This document shows positions 19,401 to 27,791 of a stretch of DNA of 64,000 nt, piece by piece. Under the pieces are notes generated by a model. It did not search any database, was not told the DNA's origin, and saw nothing but the letters and a program-made list of their open reading frames with translations. The position numbers were made by a program, and so were the translations under genes. How positions within the stretch are numbered: the stretch's first letter is position 1; each line of letters opens with the position of its first letter. Source of the DNA: Collinsella sp. An2 (GTDB lineage: Bacteria > Actinomycetota > Coriobacteriia > Coriobacteriales > Coriobacteriaceae); assembly GCF_002160065.1 (NCBI RefSeq), contig NZ_NFJW01000001.1:1-64000 (forward strand), written 5' to 3'.

Positions 19401-20042
19401 TTATGACGTGTAGTGTTCCAAACACATGCCGATGAAGTCGCACATGCTGTCGCGGAAGTCGCGGTCGTACCCCTTGACCTCCAGGATGTCGAGTGCCTGC
19501 TGCACGAGCGGATTGCTCATGCAATAGCCCACCAGGCCGACAGCGTGGAAGTAGATAGCCAGAAGCAGCTCGGACACGTGTTCCTGCGATATGGGGATGA
19601 TCTGCGGGAGGCGTTCGCCCAAGCGGTCGACATTGCGGTAGTAGTTGCGTTTGAATTCCACCAGGCGGTCGATGGTCACGTTGGTCTCGATGACGGCGGG
19701 GAGCAGGTCTCCCAGGCGGAAGTAGTCCTGATGGGCGTTGGCGATGCCTGCCCATACCTCGGCGATCACGGGCGGCGCGAGGCCGCAGCCCTCGGGCAGT
19801 GCCGCGAGCAGGGCGTCGTAGTAAGCGTCGCAGGCATCGGCCGCAAGCAGGAGGAAAATCTCCTCCTTGGTGGTGACATACTTATATAGGTTGGCGCGCG
19901 ACCAGCCGAGCTCTTCGGCAATCGTGGTGAGCGTGATCTCGTGATAGGGACGCTCGGAGAACTGTCGACGAGCAACGTCCTTAATCTGCGTGAGTCGTTG
20001 CTCTTTCTGTTCGGCGCTGCGTGCGCGAATAAACTCTGCCAT
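19401..20042 (-). CDS. TetR family transcriptional regulator
   Basis: 213 residues. HTH at about residues 15-60 (RRQFSERPYHEITLTTIAEELGWSRANLYKYVTTKEEIFLLL), and a helical C-terminal domain of the kind annotated TetR_C in LuxR-like regulators. Divergent from the flavin reductase-like gene at 20368, with a perfect 6-bp inverted repeat between them (20127-20146). Likely represses its own operon and/or the redox island. Confidence 0.9.
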   Translation of the reverse strand: MAEFIRARSAEQKEQRLTQIKDVARRQFSERPYHEITLTTIAEELGWSRANLYKYVTTKEEIFLLLAADACDAYYDALLAALPEGCGLAPPVIAEVWAGIANAHQDYFRLGDLLPAVIETNVTIDRLVEFKRNYYRNVDRLGERLPQIIPISQEHVSELLLAIYFHAVGLVGYCMSNPLVQQALDILEVKGYDRDFRDSMCDFIGMCLEHYTS

Positions 20043-20367
20043 GATGCTTCCTCCATTGATACGTCAAGAAGTATAGCGCAGCTTATTAAAAAAATAAGAG
20101 ATAAATCGTCGCTAAACACTTTACAAATTACGTGACGTTGCGTAATCTAAAATCCGGTAAAGAGACGTCAGGTTGGTGGGTGAGAGGCCGGCAGCACTGC
20201 GATTGACGGTCCCATCGGAGCCCGTTGACGTGCTTGTCTCGCATTACCGGCCGGACGGGCGTCTCAACAAACACAGCAGAATCGCCACGACGCCCGCCTG
20301 TGCCTCGCGCAGCGGACTGCGCTGTGCCCGCAAACATGAGGCGATTCCGTCTTCTATGGGAGGAACC
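20043..20367. promoter_or_regulatory. divergent region of the TetR/LysR pair and the redox island
   Basis: ATTACG (20127-20132) and CGTAAT (20141-20146) form a perfect inverted repeat with an 8-base gap, a good TetR operator candidate. CTTATT and AATAAG around 20083-20100 form an AT hairpin. The remaining 220 bases before the first island gene are GC-rich and hold no convincing gene. Confidence 0.5.
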
Positions 20368-20907
20368 ATGAAAAAGAACCTTGGTAGCTTGCTCGCTCTG
20401 TATCCCACCCCGGCGACCCTCGTGGGCGCGATGGTGGACGGTAAGCCCAACTGGATGCAGGTTGCCCACGTGGGCATCATCGGACACGACCGCATCATGA
20501 TCAGCTGCATGTCGAATCACTACACCAACAAGGGCATCCGCGAGACGGGCGTGGTGTCGGTAAGCCTGTGCGACCGCGCGATGCTGCCCGAGCTTGACCG
20601 CGCCGGCGCAGGCTCTGGTGCCAAGACGGACAAGTCGGAGCTGCTTGCCTGGACGCCTGCCGAGAACGGCGCGCCCGTGCCCGAGAAGGCGCCGCTCACG
20701 CTTGTCTGCCATGTGGTGGATACCTATGAGACCGAGAACTTTGACAACTTCGTGCTTGCGATTGACGCCACGCTCGTGGAGGAGGACAAGCTCGACGATG
20801 CCGGCAAGCCCGACTACGGCAAGATCTCTCCGGTGCTCTTTGAGTTCCCCACGTACTCGTATTACGCCACGGGCGAGAAGATCGGCAAGTGCCTGAGCTT
20901 CAAGTAA
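20368..20907 (+). CDS. flavin reductase-like protein (FMN-binding split barrel)
   Basis: 179 residues. The pattern LALYPTPATLVGAMVDGKPNWMQVAHVGIIGHDRIMISC followed by HYTNKGIRETGVVSVSL matches the flavin reductase/FMN-binding split-barrel family, which reduces free flavin or acts as a small flavoprotein. The start at 20368 is fixed by GGGAGGA. First gene of a same-strand series of flavin proteins reaching to 28467. The electron donor and acceptor cannot be read from sequence. Confidence 0.85.
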   Translation: MKKNLGSLLALYPTPATLVGAMVDGKPNWMQVAHVGIIGHDRIMISCMSNHYTNKGIRETGVVSVSLCDRAMLPELDRAGAGSGAKTDKSELLAWTPAENGAPVPEKAPLTLVCHVVDTYETENFDNFVLAIDATLVEEDKLDDAGKPDYGKISPVLFEFPTYSYYATGEKIGKCLSFK

Positions 20908-20990
20908 CAGGCGCTGTCGGAAACGTGGAGGCTGCTGCTTGGGCGCAGGGCAATGCGGTGAGAAGGCTTTGAAGCATAGGAGGTTGCATC

Positions 20991-21461
20991 ATGGCTGGTA
21001 AGACATTAGTTGCATATTTCTCGGCGAGTGGGACCACGGCGCGCGTGGCACAGCAGGTAGCCGGCGCCGTCGGGGCCGACACGTACGAGATCGTCGCGGA
21101 TCCGCGCTACACGGCCGCCGATCTCGATTGGCAGAACAAGCGCAGCCGCAGTTCGCTTGAGATGAACGACGAGTCGTGCCGCCCTGCCATCGCGGGCGCG
21201 CTTCCCGACATGTCGGGCTACGATGTCGTGCTTTTGGGATTCCCCATCTGGTGGTACAAGGAGCCGCGCATCGTCGACACCTTCATTGAGGGCATCGACC
21301 TTTCTGGCAAGCGCGTGGTTCCGTTTGCGACGTCGGGCGGCTCGGGCATCGGTGGCGCCGAGTCGCATATGAAGGGGCTGTGCCCGGACGCCCTATGGCA
21401 GTCCGGACGCCTGCTCAACGGCGGAGATGCCGCCGCGTGGGCGCGTTCGGTCTGCGCGTAG
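20991..21461 (+). CDS. flavodoxin, cytoplasmic
   Basis: 156 residues without signal peptide. The phosphate loop is VAYFSASGTTARVAQQV, and the flavin-stacking region is LLGFPIWWYKEPRIVDTFIEG. The C-terminal GGSGIGGAESHMKG is typical of the flavodoxin_4 group. It probably binds FMN and carries single electrons. Closely related domains occur in the exported proteins at 22683 and 23461, so this may be the cytoplasmic partner. Start at 20991 after AGGAGG. Confidence 0.9.
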   Translation: MAGKTLVAYFSASGTTARVAQQVAGAVGADTYEIVADPRYTAADLDWQNKRSRSSLEMNDESCRPAIAGALPDMSGYDVVLLGFPIWWYKEPRIVDTFIEGIDLSGKRVVPFATSGGSGIGGAESHMKGLCPDALWQSGRLLNGGDAAAWARSVCA

Positions 21462-21478
21462 CGAGAGAGGATGGGCCC

Positions 21479-22549
21479 ATGGGTTCGATGACACGCAAAG
21501 CGTTCCTGGCGAGCGTGGGCGTCCTTGCCGCCGCAGGCGTTGCCGGCTGTGCCGGCGGCGCATCTGGGGAAGGCGAGCCTGCGGCAGGGTCTGTTTCCGG
21601 GCGGGCCGAAGACTCTGCTCCAGGGACGGCCCCAGCTGGGTCTGCGCCGACAGACGGCTCCGTCTCAGGCGACGGTGGGGCGTCCCGGGTCTTTTTCACG
21701 CGGGACATCTCGCCTGCTGGCCTGCAGGCGGCCTTCGACGCACTTGGCGTCGAGCCGGCCGGCAACGTGGCAGTGAAGCTCTCCACAGGCGAGCCGGGTG
21801 GGAACAACTTCCTCTCGACCGACCTCATCGGCGACTTCGTGCGCAGCCTGGGCGCCACGATCGTGGAGTGCAATACGGCCTACGGCGGCGCGCGCTCCTC
21901 GACCGAGAGCCACCTGCAGGCGGCGGCCGACCATGGCTTTACCGCGATCGCGGACGTAGACATCATGGACGCGGAGGGCTCGATATCGCTTCCCGTCACG
22001 GGCGGCGCACATCTGACCGAGGACCTCGTGGGCGCACATCTGGCCAACTACGACTACGTGGTGTCGCTCGCGCACTTCAAGGGGCATGCGATGGGCGGCT
22101 TCGGCGGCGCCATCAAGAACTGCTCTATCGGCATCGCCGCGCGCGAGGGCAAGATGCTCATCCACTCCGCCGGCACCTCGGCCACGAGCTGGGGAAACCC
22201 TGCGCAGGACGATTTTCTAGAGTCTATGGCCGAGGCGGCGAAGGCCGTGAGCGACCACTTTGGCGGCGTGGGCGGCAGCATGTGCTACGTGAACGTCATG
22301 AATCGACTCTCGGTGGACTGCGACTGCGACTCCCACCCGGCCGAGCCCGAGATGGCAGACATCGGAATCCTGGCGTCGCTCGATCCCGTGGCGCTCGACC
22401 GTGCCTGCGTGGACCTGGTCTACGCCGCACCCGACGGCGCGGCGCTCATCGAGCGCATGGAGAGCCGCCATGGCGCACACACACTCGAGCATGCCGAGGC
22501 GATTGGGCTGGGAAGCCAGAGCTACACGCTGGTCGACCTCGACGCGTGA
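21479..22549 (+). CDS. DUF362 domain lipoprotein
   Basis: 356 residues. The N-terminus (MTRKAFLASVGVLAAAGVAGCAGG) is a signal peptide with lipobox VAGC, then a Ser/Gly/Ala-rich linker of about 45 residues. The DUF362 domain follows (NVAVKLSTGEPGGNNFL, YVVSLAHFKGHAMGGFGGAIKNCSIGIAAREGK, DIGILASLDPVALDRACVDLVY). DUF362 proteins often bind iron-sulfur clusters or are linked to redox enzymes, but this copy has no ferredoxin motif. It starts 17 bases after the flavodoxin. Exported to the outer face of the membrane. Confidence 0.85.
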   Translation: MGSMTRKAFLASVGVLAAAGVAGCAGGASGEGEPAAGSVSGRAEDSAPGTAPAGSAPTDGSVSGDGGASRVFFTRDISPAGLQAAFDALGVEPAGNVAVKLSTGEPGGNNFLSTDLIGDFVRSLGATIVECNTAYGGARSSTESHLQAAADHGFTAIADVDIMDAEGSISLPVTGGAHLTEDLVGAHLANYDYVVSLAHFKGHAMGGFGGAIKNCSIGIAAREGKMLIHSAGTSATSWGNPAQDDFLESMAEAAKAVSDHFGGVGGSMCYVNVMNRLSVDCDCDSHPAEPEMADIGILASLDPVALDRACVDLVYAAPDGAALIERMESRHGAHTLEHAEAIGLGSQSYTLVDLDA

Positions 22550-22682
22550 GTGCCGCAGCCGTGTGGCTCTGCTCGGCCGTAAAGGCGATGCTTGTCCTGT
22601 TGAGCGTTCGCGCCAGGGCGGGCGTGTAGTGGCAGGTGAGAGCGACCTGGTGGATGGACCTATTGGTTGGAGGATGAAGACC

Positions 22683-23375
22683 ATGACACGTATGACCGAT
22701 CTTGAGATCTCGCGCCGACGCCTGCTCAAGGACGTGGCGGCGCTCATCGCTGTGGTGCCGTTTGCCGGTTCGCTGGCTGCGTGCGGGCAGGAGCCTGCCG
22801 ACGACTCGGCAAACGACTCGGCAAACGATGCGGCTTCTGGAAGCGCGGCGGAGCCCGAGGCCCCGGAGACGTCCGATGACGCTGCCGCGCCGGAGGCTGC
22901 TGCCGGCTCCACGTTGGTGGCGTACTTCTCGGCAACCGGCAACACCGAGGGCGTCGCGCAGGCGATTGCCGAGCGGCTGGGTGCCGACGTGTTTGCCATC
23001 GAGGCAGCCGATCCCTACACGGCTGAGGATCTCAACTACAACGACGACGCGAGCCGCACAAGCCAGGAGCGCACCGATGCGCATCCCGAGCTTGCGCAGG
23101 TGACGCCCGACGGTTGGGAGGGATACCAGACGGTGCTTCTGGGCTATCCCATCTGGTGGGGCGAGGCGGCATGGCCGCTGCGCACCTTCGCTGCGGGCAA
23201 CGATTTTGCCGGCAAGACCGTGGTGCCTTTCTGCACGAGCGCGTCTTCGGGAATCGGTCGCAGCGGCGACGGTCTGGCCGAACTCGCCGGCTCCGGCGAT
23301 TGGCGCGAGGGCGAGCGATTCGCGGCCGGCGCGGGCGACGACGCTGCCGCCTGGGCCGAGGGCCTGGGACTGTAA
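22683..23375 (+). CDS. Tat-exported flavodoxin lipoprotein
   Basis: 230 residues. The N-terminus has a twin-arginine motif (SRRRLLK), a hydrophobic stretch and lipobox LAAC, then an acidic Asp/Ser/Ala linker (about 30-75), then a flavodoxin_4 domain: LVAYFSATGNTEGVAQAIAE, DLNYNDDASRTSQER, VLLGYPIWWGEAAWPLRTF, SGIGRSGDGLAEL. Tat export fits a protein that must bind FMN before secretion. The start at 22683 is preferred (GGAGG 9 bases upstream) over ATG at 22674. Flavodoxins are normally cytoplasmic, so an anchored extracytoplasmic copy is unusual. Confidence 0.88.
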   Translation: MTRMTDLEISRRRLLKDVAALIAVVPFAGSLAACGQEPADDSANDSANDAASGSAAEPEAPETSDDAAAPEAAAGSTLVAYFSATGNTEGVAQAIAERLGADVFAIEAADPYTAEDLNYNDDASRTSQERTDAHPELAQVTPDGWEGYQTVLLGYPIWWGEAAWPLRTFAAGNDFAGKTVVPFCTSASSGIGRSGDGLAELAGSGDWREGERFAAGAGDDAAAWAEGLGL

Positions 23376-23460
23376 GACGTTTATCGGTAGATGATGCGGC
23401 GGGGCGGTCTTGGATCCGCGCCGCCGCGATGCTAACGACGCTGTGAGGAAGGAGGAGTGT

Positions 23461-24930
23461 GTGGACGATAGGGGTATGACGCTCACCAGGCGTTCGCTTT
23501 TGGGCGTCGCTGGTGCGGCTGCAGCATCGTCGCTGGCTGCCTGTTCATGGACGCCGCGTTCGGAGTCTGCTGAGGGGCCGTCCAACGCAGTCGACGCCAA
23601 CGTCGAGGCGGAGCAGCAGGTCTCCGTAGACGACGGCTTCGTTGCGGTGACGGGCGGTACGTTTCTTATGGGAAGCCCTGAGGATGAACCATGGCGCAGC
23701 GCGGACGAGACGCAGCACGAGGTCGCAGTCTCGAGCTTTTTCATCGACCCATATGAGGTGACGCAGGCCGACTACGCTCGTCTCATGGGTGATAATCCCA
23801 GCGTCAACCAGGGGGATACCCTGCCCGTCGAGAACGTCACGTGGCTTCAGGCCGTCGAATACTGCAACGCGCGCTCCGCGGAGGCCGGCCTTACGCCCGC
23901 CTATGAGATTGACGGCGATGCGGTTTCGTGGGATCGCGCGGCCGATGGGTATCGTCTTCCCACAGAGGCCGAGTGGGAGTACGCATGCCGCGCGGGCACG
24001 ACGACTCCCTTCAACACCGAGACCTCTATCAGCCCGGACACCGAGGCAAACTACTATGGGACCTATCCCTACGAGATCGAAGACAACTACTTCGATTGCG
24101 GGGCGCTTCAGACGCAGCCCGGCATCTACCGTCAAACAGAGGTCGAGTCTGGAACGTTTGCCCCCAACGCATGGGGTCTCTATGACATGCACGGCAACGT
24201 GGCCGAGTGGGTGTGGGACCTCTATGGCGCCTACGACGAGGAGGCGTCGGCAGATCCCGTTGGCCCCGAGGAGGGAGCGCTGCGCGTGAACCGCGGCGGA
24301 GGCTGGAACGACTTCGCCAAGAACCTGCGAAGCGCCTACCGGGCGTCCCTCGCACCCGATGCCTCGAGTCCAAGCGTGGGATTCCGCGTGGCCCGAGGTG
24401 CGCTTGCGGGAGCGTCTCTGGTGGGCGGAGCCGCCGGCGCTCAGGGTGCGGCTGGCGGCGATGGCATCATCGTTTTCTTTAGCTGGAGCGGCAACACGCG
24501 CGACATCGCCGGCCAGATTGCCGAGCGTATAGGATTCGAGGCTGTTGAGCTTGAGCTTGTCGAACCGTATTCGACCGACTACTCTACGGTGCTCGACCAG
24601 GCGCAGGCGGATCAGGCTGCCCAGGCGCGTCCCGAGCTTGCCACGCATATCGACATGGATCGCTTTGGCACGGTGCTATTGGGCTATCCCAACTGGTGGG
24701 CGTCCATTCCCATGCCCATTGCGTCCTTCCTGGAGTCGGCTGACTTCTCGGGCAAGCTCATATGCCCCTTCTGCAGCCACGGCGGCGGGAGGCTGGGCCA
24801 GAGCGTGACGGCTATTTCCAAACTCGTGCCGACAGCGCGCGTGGGCGAGGCGCTCTCCGTGCACTATGGCGGCGACTCCGAGCTGCCCGGCCAGATTGAT
24901 GCCTGGCTTGCGGCGAACGGGGTGGCGTGA
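23461..24930 (+). CDS. Tat lipoprotein: FGE-sulfatase-like domain fused to flavodoxin
   Basis: 489 residues. Signal with twin arginine (LTRRSLLG) and lipobox LAAC; linker to about residue 55; then a formylglycine-generating-enzyme-like domain (GTFLMGSPEDEPWRSADETQHEVAVSSF, RLPTEAEWEYACRAG, GLYDMHGNVAEWVWDLYG, RVNRGGGWNDFAKNLRSAYR, VGFRVARG). From about residue 335 a flavodoxin domain follows (IIVFFSWSGNTRDIAGQIAE, VLLGYPNWWASIPMPI). True FGE enzymes have two cysteines in the segment after RGGSW; here it reads NDFAKNLRSAYRA with none, so formylglycine formation is unlikely. GTG start at 23461 is set by GGAAGGAGGA. The stop overlaps the next gene. Confidence 0.88.
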   Translation: MDDRGMTLTRRSLLGVAGAAAASSLAACSWTPRSESAEGPSNAVDANVEAEQQVSVDDGFVAVTGGTFLMGSPEDEPWRSADETQHEVAVSSFFIDPYEVTQADYARLMGDNPSVNQGDTLPVENVTWLQAVEYCNARSAEAGLTPAYEIDGDAVSWDRAADGYRLPTEAEWEYACRAGTTTPFNTETSISPDTEANYYGTYPYEIEDNYFDCGALQTQPGIYRQTEVESGTFAPNAWGLYDMHGNVAEWVWDLYGAYDEEASADPVGPEEGALRVNRGGGWNDFAKNLRSAYRASLAPDASSPSVGFRVARGALAGASLVGGAAGAQGAAGGDGIIVFFSWSGNTRDIAGQIAERIGFEAVELELVEPYSTDYSTVLDQAQADQAAQARPELATHIDMDRFGTVLLGYPNWWASIPMPIASFLESADFSGKLICPFCSHGGGRLGQSVTAISKLVPTARVGEALSVHYGGDSELPGQIDAWLAANGVA

Positions 24931-25655
24931 TGGCGGCGTCTGACAAAGGGGCGACGCGCCTGCCTGGGCAGCACGCACGGCAGCGCGGGCGCGCGGCACG
25001 CCGTGCGGTCGACATTGCCCTTGCCGCCGGGTTCTCGCTGGTGATGGCCACGGCGCTTGTGGAGGACGTTGCCCATGAGTGGATCGGCATCGGCGTGTTT
25101 CTGCTGGTGGTGACCCATCAGGTGCTCAACCGTTCTTGGTGGCGTACGCTTCTCCGCGGTCGCTGGTCTTTGCGCCGCGTGGTTTCATCTGCGGTGGATC
25201 TCTGCCTTGTTGTGGAGGTGCTCGCAATGCTGGCAAGCGCCTTGGTCGTCTCGGCGCATGCGTTCTCATGGTTGCCGGTCATTCCGGGTGCGGGCTGGGC
25301 GCGCCCGGCACATCTGCTCGGTTCGTACTGGGGTTATGTGCTTGTTGGGCTGCACACGGGCTTTCATGTGCAGCCGATGTTCGCACGGGCGTGGCGTCGT
25401 GGCAGATGCGTGCGTCTTGCGTTGCTGGCATGCTGCGCGGTCGTCCTTCTTGCCGGGGTGTGGTCGTTTGTGACGCTCGACGTGGGCGCCTATCTCACCT
25501 ATTCGTCGCCCTTCGTGTTCGTAGATTTCGACACGCCGTTTGCGCTGCGTTGGGTGCAGTGGCTCGCCGTGGGCGCGCTCTATGCGCTTGCGGGCTCGGC
25601 GCTGTGGGCGCTTATGGGCGGCGCTGCCGGGCGAAGACGGCAATCCCGTGCATGA
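24930..25655 (+). CDS. DUF4405 integral membrane protein
   Basis: 241 residues with five or six hydrophobic segments. Histidines lie at helix ends (AHEWIGIGVFLLVVTHQVLN, LVGLHTGFHVQPMF), the pattern of DUF4405 proteins, which resemble membrane b-type cytochromes. It could pass electrons from the quinone pool or cytoplasm to the extracytoplasmic flavodoxins; that is inference from position and histidines. Its ATG overlaps the preceding TGA stop (GTG at 24927 is an alternative), so it is translationally coupled to the fusion lipoprotein. Confidence 0.8.
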   Translation: MAASDKGATRLPGQHARQRGRAARRAVDIALAAGFSLVMATALVEDVAHEWIGIGVFLLVVTHQVLNRSWWRTLLRGRWSLRRVVSSAVDLCLVVEVLAMLASALVVSAHAFSWLPVIPGAGWARPAHLLGSYWGYVLVGLHTGFHVQPMFARAWRRGRCVRLALLACCAVVLLAGVWSFVTLDVGAYLTYSSPFVFVDFDTPFALRWVQWLAVGALYALAGSALWALMGGAAGRRRQSRA

Positions 25656-25690
25656 CATTCAGGATGTTTAGCAGAAAGAAGGGGCTTTGG

Positions 25691-26236
25691 ATGACGGCTC
25701 GAAACGTAGTGGTTCTTTCGTCGAGTCCGCGTAAGGACGGCAACTCCGACATGCTGTGCCATGAGTTTGCCGCAGCGGCTCGTGAGGCGGGAGCCGCGGT
25801 CGACGAGGTCGCACTGCGAGATCTCAAGATCGCGCCGTGTCGGGCATGCTATGGCTGCTGGAACTCGCAGCGCTGCGTGCTGGGTGACGATGTGGCGCCG
25901 CTGCTTGAAAAGATCGCTGCAGCCGACGTCCTGTGTGTGGCGACGCCCGTGTACTTCGGGCTGCCGTGTGGCCAGCTCAAGGTCATGATCGACCGGCTGC
26001 TGCCGCTCTGGCAGGGCCTTGGCGGCAAGGATGTCTACCTTATTTTGACCGGCCACGATGGTCGCGCGGGCCTCGCGCACGCCGCAGATGACCTGCGCCT
26101 GGTGTTCGAGAACCTCGGTGACGCCGTGTGCGGAATCGTGTGGGGCGAGCACGTGTGGCAAAAGGGCGAGGTCGTGGGCACGGCGGCCGTGGCTGACGCG
26201 CGGCAGCTGGGCACACGGGCGGCACATGGGGCCTAG
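25691..26236 (+). CDS. NADPH-dependent FMN reductase / flavodoxin-fold protein
   Basis: 181 residues, cytoplasmic. The N-terminal VVLSSSPRKDGNSDMLCHEF is the FMN phosphate loop of the iron-sulfur flavoprotein/NQO-type family, followed by a cysteine cluster CRACYGCWNSQRC that in related proteins binds a 4Fe-4S cluster or forms disulfides. VATPVYFGLPCGQLKVMIDR is the conserved dimer/flavin region. A quinone- or flavin-reducing role is likely. Start at 25691 after AAGAAGGGG. Confidence 0.85.
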   Translation: MTARNVVVLSSSPRKDGNSDMLCHEFAAAAREAGAAVDEVALRDLKIAPCRACYGCWNSQRCVLGDDVAPLLEKIAAADVLCVATPVYFGLPCGQLKVMIDRLLPLWQGLGGKDVYLILTGHDGRAGLAHAADDLRLVFENLGDAVCGIVWGEHVWQKGEVVGTAAVADARQLGTRAAHGA

Positions 26237-26311
26237 CGCGTTGTAGGGTTGGGCACAATCTCGGTTGACCCAAGCGCGCGATGGAGCGCGATAAGGATGG
26301 AGGAGCGCACG

Positions 26312-27163
26312 ATGGATACAATTACCCTGAACAACGGAATCGAGATGCCGCTCGAGGGACTGGGCGTCTTTCAGGTGACGGACGAGGGCGAGTGCGAGCG
26401 CGCGGTGCGCACGGCGCTCGATCTTGGCTACCGGCTTGTGGATACGGCCGCTTGCTACGGCAACGAGCGCGCCGTGGGCAGGGCGCTCAAGGCGAGCGGG
26501 CTGCCGCGCGAGGAGGTCTTTCTGACCTCGAAGGTGTGGATCCAGGACGCAGGCTACGAGCGCACCATGGCGTCGTTTGACCGTACGCTCGAAAACCTGG
26601 GGACCGATTACCTGGACCTCTATCTCATCCACATGCCCTACGGCGACTATCACGGCAGCTGGCGCGCCATGGAGGAGCTGCTTCGGGCGGGTCGCGTGCG
26701 CGCCATCGGCGTGTGCAACTTCTTGCCCGACCGTCTGGCCGACCTCATCCTTGCACACCAGGTGGTGCCGGCAGTGAACCAGATCGAGCTGCATCCGTTT
26801 TGCCAGCAGCGGCGGCTCCGCCAGCTCATGGCTCGCTACGACATCGCGCCCATGGCATGGGCTCCCTTCGCCGAGGGCCAGCATGGGCTCTTCTCCAACC
26901 CCACGCTTACGGCCATCGGCGCGGCGCACAACAAGACGGCGGCCCAGGTGGTGCTGCGGTGGCTTCGCCAGGAGGGCATCATCGCTATCCCCAAGTCGGT
27001 ACACGAAGAGCGCATTTGCGAGAACTTTGACATTGACGACTTCGAGCTCACGCCGGCAGATCTTGCGCAGGTCGATGCGATGGACGAGGGCGTCCCGACG
27101 ATTCTGGACGTGCCGGACGTGTGCGAGGTGTACCGCCTGCACGGCATTACGTTCGAGCAGTAG
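26312..27163 (+). CDS. aldo/keto reductase (AKR5-like)
   Basis: 283-residue NADPH-dependent TIM-barrel oxidoreductase. All four catalytic residues are visible: Asp and Tyr in RLVDTAACYGNE, Lys in LTSKVWI, His in YLIHMPY. The C-terminal NADPH site is IAIPKSVHEERICENFDIDDFEL. Similar to 2,5-diketo-D-gluconate reductase-type enzymes, though the true substrate is unknown. The start at 26312 follows GGATGGAGGA. Confidence 0.93.
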   Translation: MDTITLNNGIEMPLEGLGVFQVTDEGECERAVRTALDLGYRLVDTAACYGNERAVGRALKASGLPREEVFLTSKVWIQDAGYERTMASFDRTLENLGTDYLDLYLIHMPYGDYHGSWRAMEELLRAGRVRAIGVCNFLPDRLADLILAHQVVPAVNQIELHPFCQQRRLRQLMARYDIAPMAWAPFAEGQHGLFSNPTLTAIGAAHNKTAAQVVLRWLRQEGIIAIPKSVHEERICENFDIDDFELTPADLAQVDAMDEGVPTILDVPDVCEVYRLHGITFEQ

Positions 27164-27251
27164 TACGTGGTGGGTTTGAGGCCGGCAGTCCGTCTGGGTT
27201 GACGCTGCGGGGCCCGCTCCGACCACATTCGAGTGAGGCAGGGAGATAACC

Positions 27252-27791
27252 ATGAACATCGTGATTTTGCAGGGAAGTCCCAACCACAACGGCTCGACGG
27301 CGATGCTCGTCGAGGAGTTCGCTCGCGGCGCCCGCGAGGCGGGACATGCGGTTGAGCGCATCGACGTGTGTGCAGAGGACGTGAACCCGTGCCACGGCTG
27401 CGTGGCCTGTGGCTACGGTGCACGGCCGTGTGTGCAGCGCGACGGCATGGCGCGCATTCTCGACCGGGTGCTTGCGGCCGACATGCTCGTGCTGGCCACG
27501 CCGCTCTATTACTACGGCATGACCGCCCAGCTCAAAGCGGTTATCGACCGATTCTGCTCCGAGAACTCCGCGATTACAGCGAAGCGTCTGCGCTCGGCGC
27601 TCATCACGGTGGCGTGGAATGCCGACGACTGGACTTTTGAGGCGCTTGTGGCGCACTACCGCACGCTCGTGCGCTATCTTGACTTCAAGGATGCCGGCAT
27701 GGTGCTTGGCTACGGCTGCGGCACGCCCGGCATGACCAAGGCGTCGGGCGCCATGCTTAAGGCCTACGAGCTGGGACTGTCGCTGGAATAG
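27252..27791 (+). CDS. flavodoxin-family NAD(P)H-dependent oxidoreductase
   Basis: 179 residues. ILQGSPNHNGSTAMLVEEF is the FMN loop, followed by the cysteine cluster CHGCVACGYGARPCVQRDGM and VLATPLYYYGMTAQLKAVIDRF. A paralogue of the protein at 25691, probably a soluble flavin-dependent reductase of quinones or similar compounds. Start at 27252 after GGGAG. The long inverted repeat 27869-28017 lies just downstream. Confidence 0.88.
   Translation: MNIVILQGSPNHNGSTAMLVEEFARGAREAGHAVERIDVCAEDVNPCHGCVACGYGARPCVQRDGMARILDRVLAADMLVLATPLYYYGMTAQLKAVIDRFCSENSAITAKRLRSALITVAWNADDWTFEALVAHYRTLVRYLDFKDAGMVLGYGCGTPGMTKASGAMLKAYELGLSLE

Noticed and set aside
23461-24930. Sulfatase maturation enzyme
   Set aside because: The catalytic cysteines of FGE are missing, no sulfatase is nearby, and the domain is fused to flavodoxin in a lipoprotein.
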